Below are positions 62,939 to 64,000 of a stretch of 64,000 bases of DNA, piece by piece; the first letter of the stretch is position 1; every line of letters begins with the position of its first letter. The translations under genes were made by a program, and so were the position numbers. The notes below the pieces were generated by a model, which saw only the letters and a list, made by a program, of their open reading frames with translations, ran no database searches and was not told the DNA's origin. The DNA is from an uncultured OM182 clade bacterium (GTDB lineage Bacteria; Pseudomonadota; Gammaproteobacteria; Pseudomonadales; Azotimanducaceae), in contig CAJJAA010000009.1 in assembly GCA_905182025.1 (NCBI GenBank), positions 84,307 through 148,306 of the forward strand, in the 5' to 3' direction.

Positions 62939-64000
62939 ATGAAAATTCACCTCATTACGAATAATCGGGAATCCAGCGACATCAAGCTGGCGATCTGTTG
63001 CCTGGCGGTCGTACTCACAGCTTGGGTGTTCATTGGCTATATTCCGGGTTTCAGCTTCATGGGAGCCGACGCTCTCAACAGTTTACTGCCGATGCTTTAC
63101 CAGCTTGATTCTGCAGAGGGTGATTGGCATTCACTTGCCTATAAATTCGAAGCGCTCGGCGGCACAAACTTACTCGCTGTCTACGGCGTTCTCCCCTTAA
63201 GCATTTTGTTGGCAGAAATGGGGGCTTCACCGCTTCTCAGCCTGAACGTTTCCTTCATTGTGATTCAATGGTTTTTTTGCTTCCTTGCGGTGCAGTCAGT
63301 CAATGCTTTTGCAGGTCTTGGTGCATTCGAATGGAAGTACAAACAAATTACCGGAACAATTACCTGTTGCCTGTTATTGGGTTTCGCCCCACTGATGGCC
63401 TACCGGGTTGATGAAGGGCACCTCAACCTGATACTCGGTATGCTTTTCGTTCAGGCTCTGATTGCGTTCTGGCAGTGCCATAAAAATCAGCGATTATCTT
63501 TCACGACTTTTTCGGTAATCATGCTTGCGCTAGTACATGCGCTATGTAGCCCAAGCTTCCAGATTCTTATATACAGCCTCTTTTTCTCGCTACCAATACT
63601 GATTTGTTTCTTTGCTAGTAAAGAATCAATGCCCGACTGGCGAAATCATTTCTCAACAATGCTGACAATGATTGCAATGGTGATTCTAGCTTGCCTTCTT
63701 GCTGCGCCGGTATTATTGGAGATGATTGCCTTCGCAATGAGTGACGATTCCACGCGAAGTATCGGTCAGAACCCCGCCATCTACAGCTATCTTATCTCAA
63801 CACTGGATGATTGGTTTACGTCACTGTTCTGGTTTTACGACCCAATAGCCACTCGACCCGCAAGCTATCTCCATGAGATACGCTACGGACTCGGTCCATT
63901 AATAATCTCGAGCATGTACTTGTTGCTGACCCGTCGATTTCTCGTTGTTTTGGGGTTAGCAGGGTCAATATTTCTGTGTTTCGTATTAAGCAGTCGGCTG
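62939..64000 (+). CDS. multi-pass membrane protein, truncated by the window edge
   Basis: An ATG at 62939 opens a frame that runs 354 codons to the right edge without a stop. The protein has about eight or nine hydrophobic spans, the first at about 17-37 after a short charged N terminus. An early SFMGADALNSLLPMLY, an internal ADEGH-like YRVDEGHLNLI and the YRV-H-spacing recall GT-C-type glycosyltransferases and related polytopic enzymes, whose first loop often has an acidic pair; here GAD and VDEGH may play that part. This is inference only; I cannot name a family. No close ribosome binding site is evident. It diverges from ftsY across 280 bases that show nothing else recognisable. Confidence 0.7.
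   Translation, partial: MKIHLITNNRESSDIKLAICCLAVVLTAWVFIGYIPGFSFMGADALNSLLPMLYQLDSAEGDWHSLAYKFEALGGTNLLAVYGVLPLSILLAEMGASPLLSLNVSFIVIQWFFCFLAVQSVNAFAGLGAFEWKYKQITGTITCCLLLGFAPLMAYRVDEGHLNLILGMLFVQALIAFWQCHKNQRLSFTTFSVIMLALVHALCSPSFQILIYSLFFSLPILICFFASKESMPDWRNHFSTMLTMIAMVILACLLAAPVLLEMIAFAMSDDSTRSIGQNPAIYSYLISTLDDWFTSLFWFYDPIATRPASYLHEIRYGLGPLIISSMYLLLTRRFLVVLGLAGSIFLCFVLSSRL

Noticed and set aside
1..64000. Phage, insertion sequence, CRISPR, toxin-antitoxin, defence or secondary-metabolite genes
   Set aside because: None seen by reading; all sizeable frames are housekeeping, motility or isolated unknowns, and neighbour order matches known gammaproteobacterial core blocks.

Overview
This window reads as the chromosome of a free-living, non-enteric gammaproteobacterium. 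Every gene I can place has its best-known counterparts there. Two conserved neighbourhoods support this. One is the ygfB - pepP - ubiquinone hydroxylase - gcvT - gcvH - gcvP run with zapA - 6S RNA - fau facing away from it, as in Escherichia coli. The other is the gene set known around pilGHIJ-chpA in Pseudomonas aeruginosa (rsmE, pil-chp, gshB, tonB-like, yqgE, ruvX, pilT/pilU, yggS, proC, yggT, rdgB, hemW, trmB, rpoH, ftsXEY). Enoyl-ACP reductase FabV and a glycine decarboxylase split into two subunits argue against an enteric. I see no phage, insertion sequence, integron, CRISPR array, rRNA or convincing tRNA; this is core genome.

Layout. 1-11 kb: ilvD (branched-chain amino acids), hemE, a membrane-bound class III adenylate cyclase with a CyaB-like sensor region, lgt-fabV, an NRDE protein, and rppH-ptsP. 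11-18 kb: a HAD phosphatase with an imelysin-like lipoprotein, then the glycine cleavage genes gcvT-gcvH-gcvPA-gcvPB. 18-23 kb: a UbiH/UbiI-type hydroxylase, pepP and ygfB on the minus strand, and a small coiled-coil gene, zapA, 6S RNA and fau on the plus strand. A 31-residue membrane peptide gene with a strong ribosome binding site lies at 22.9 kb. 23-32 kb: def, ilvA, rpiA, an FAD-linked oxidase, then a carbon-metabolism cluster transcribed tkt-pgk-fba. 32-35 kb: metK-metF-rsmE. 35-46 kb: the Pil-Chp chemosensory cluster, transcribed pilG-pilH-pilI-pilJ-chpA-chpC, with a 2184-residue ChpA. 46-56 kb: gshB, a TonB-like protein, yqgE, ruvX; pilT-pilU on the minus strand; yggS, proC, yggT, yggU, a DUF4426 protein, rdgB, hemW. 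56-63 kb: an unidentified membrane-anchored 28-residue-repeat protein, an exported inorganic pyrophosphatase, trmB, a DUF423 protein, rpoH, ftsX, ftsE and ftsY. The right edge cuts a multi-pass membrane protein.

How genes fit together. The twitching-motility set (Pil-Chp relay, retraction ATPases PilT and PilU, a TonB3-like protein) and a CyaB-like adenylate cyclase in one window resemble the P. aeruginosa surface-sensing circuit, in which Pil-Chp signalling raises cAMP through CyaB. The local cluster lacks the receptor methyltransferase and methylesterase genes (pilK, chpB).

The least ordinary items are the repeat protein and exported pyrophosphatase pair at 56.1-57.7 kb, the repeat-rich ChpA, and the 31-residue peptide. 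I did not find anything I could honestly call a new multi-gene system.
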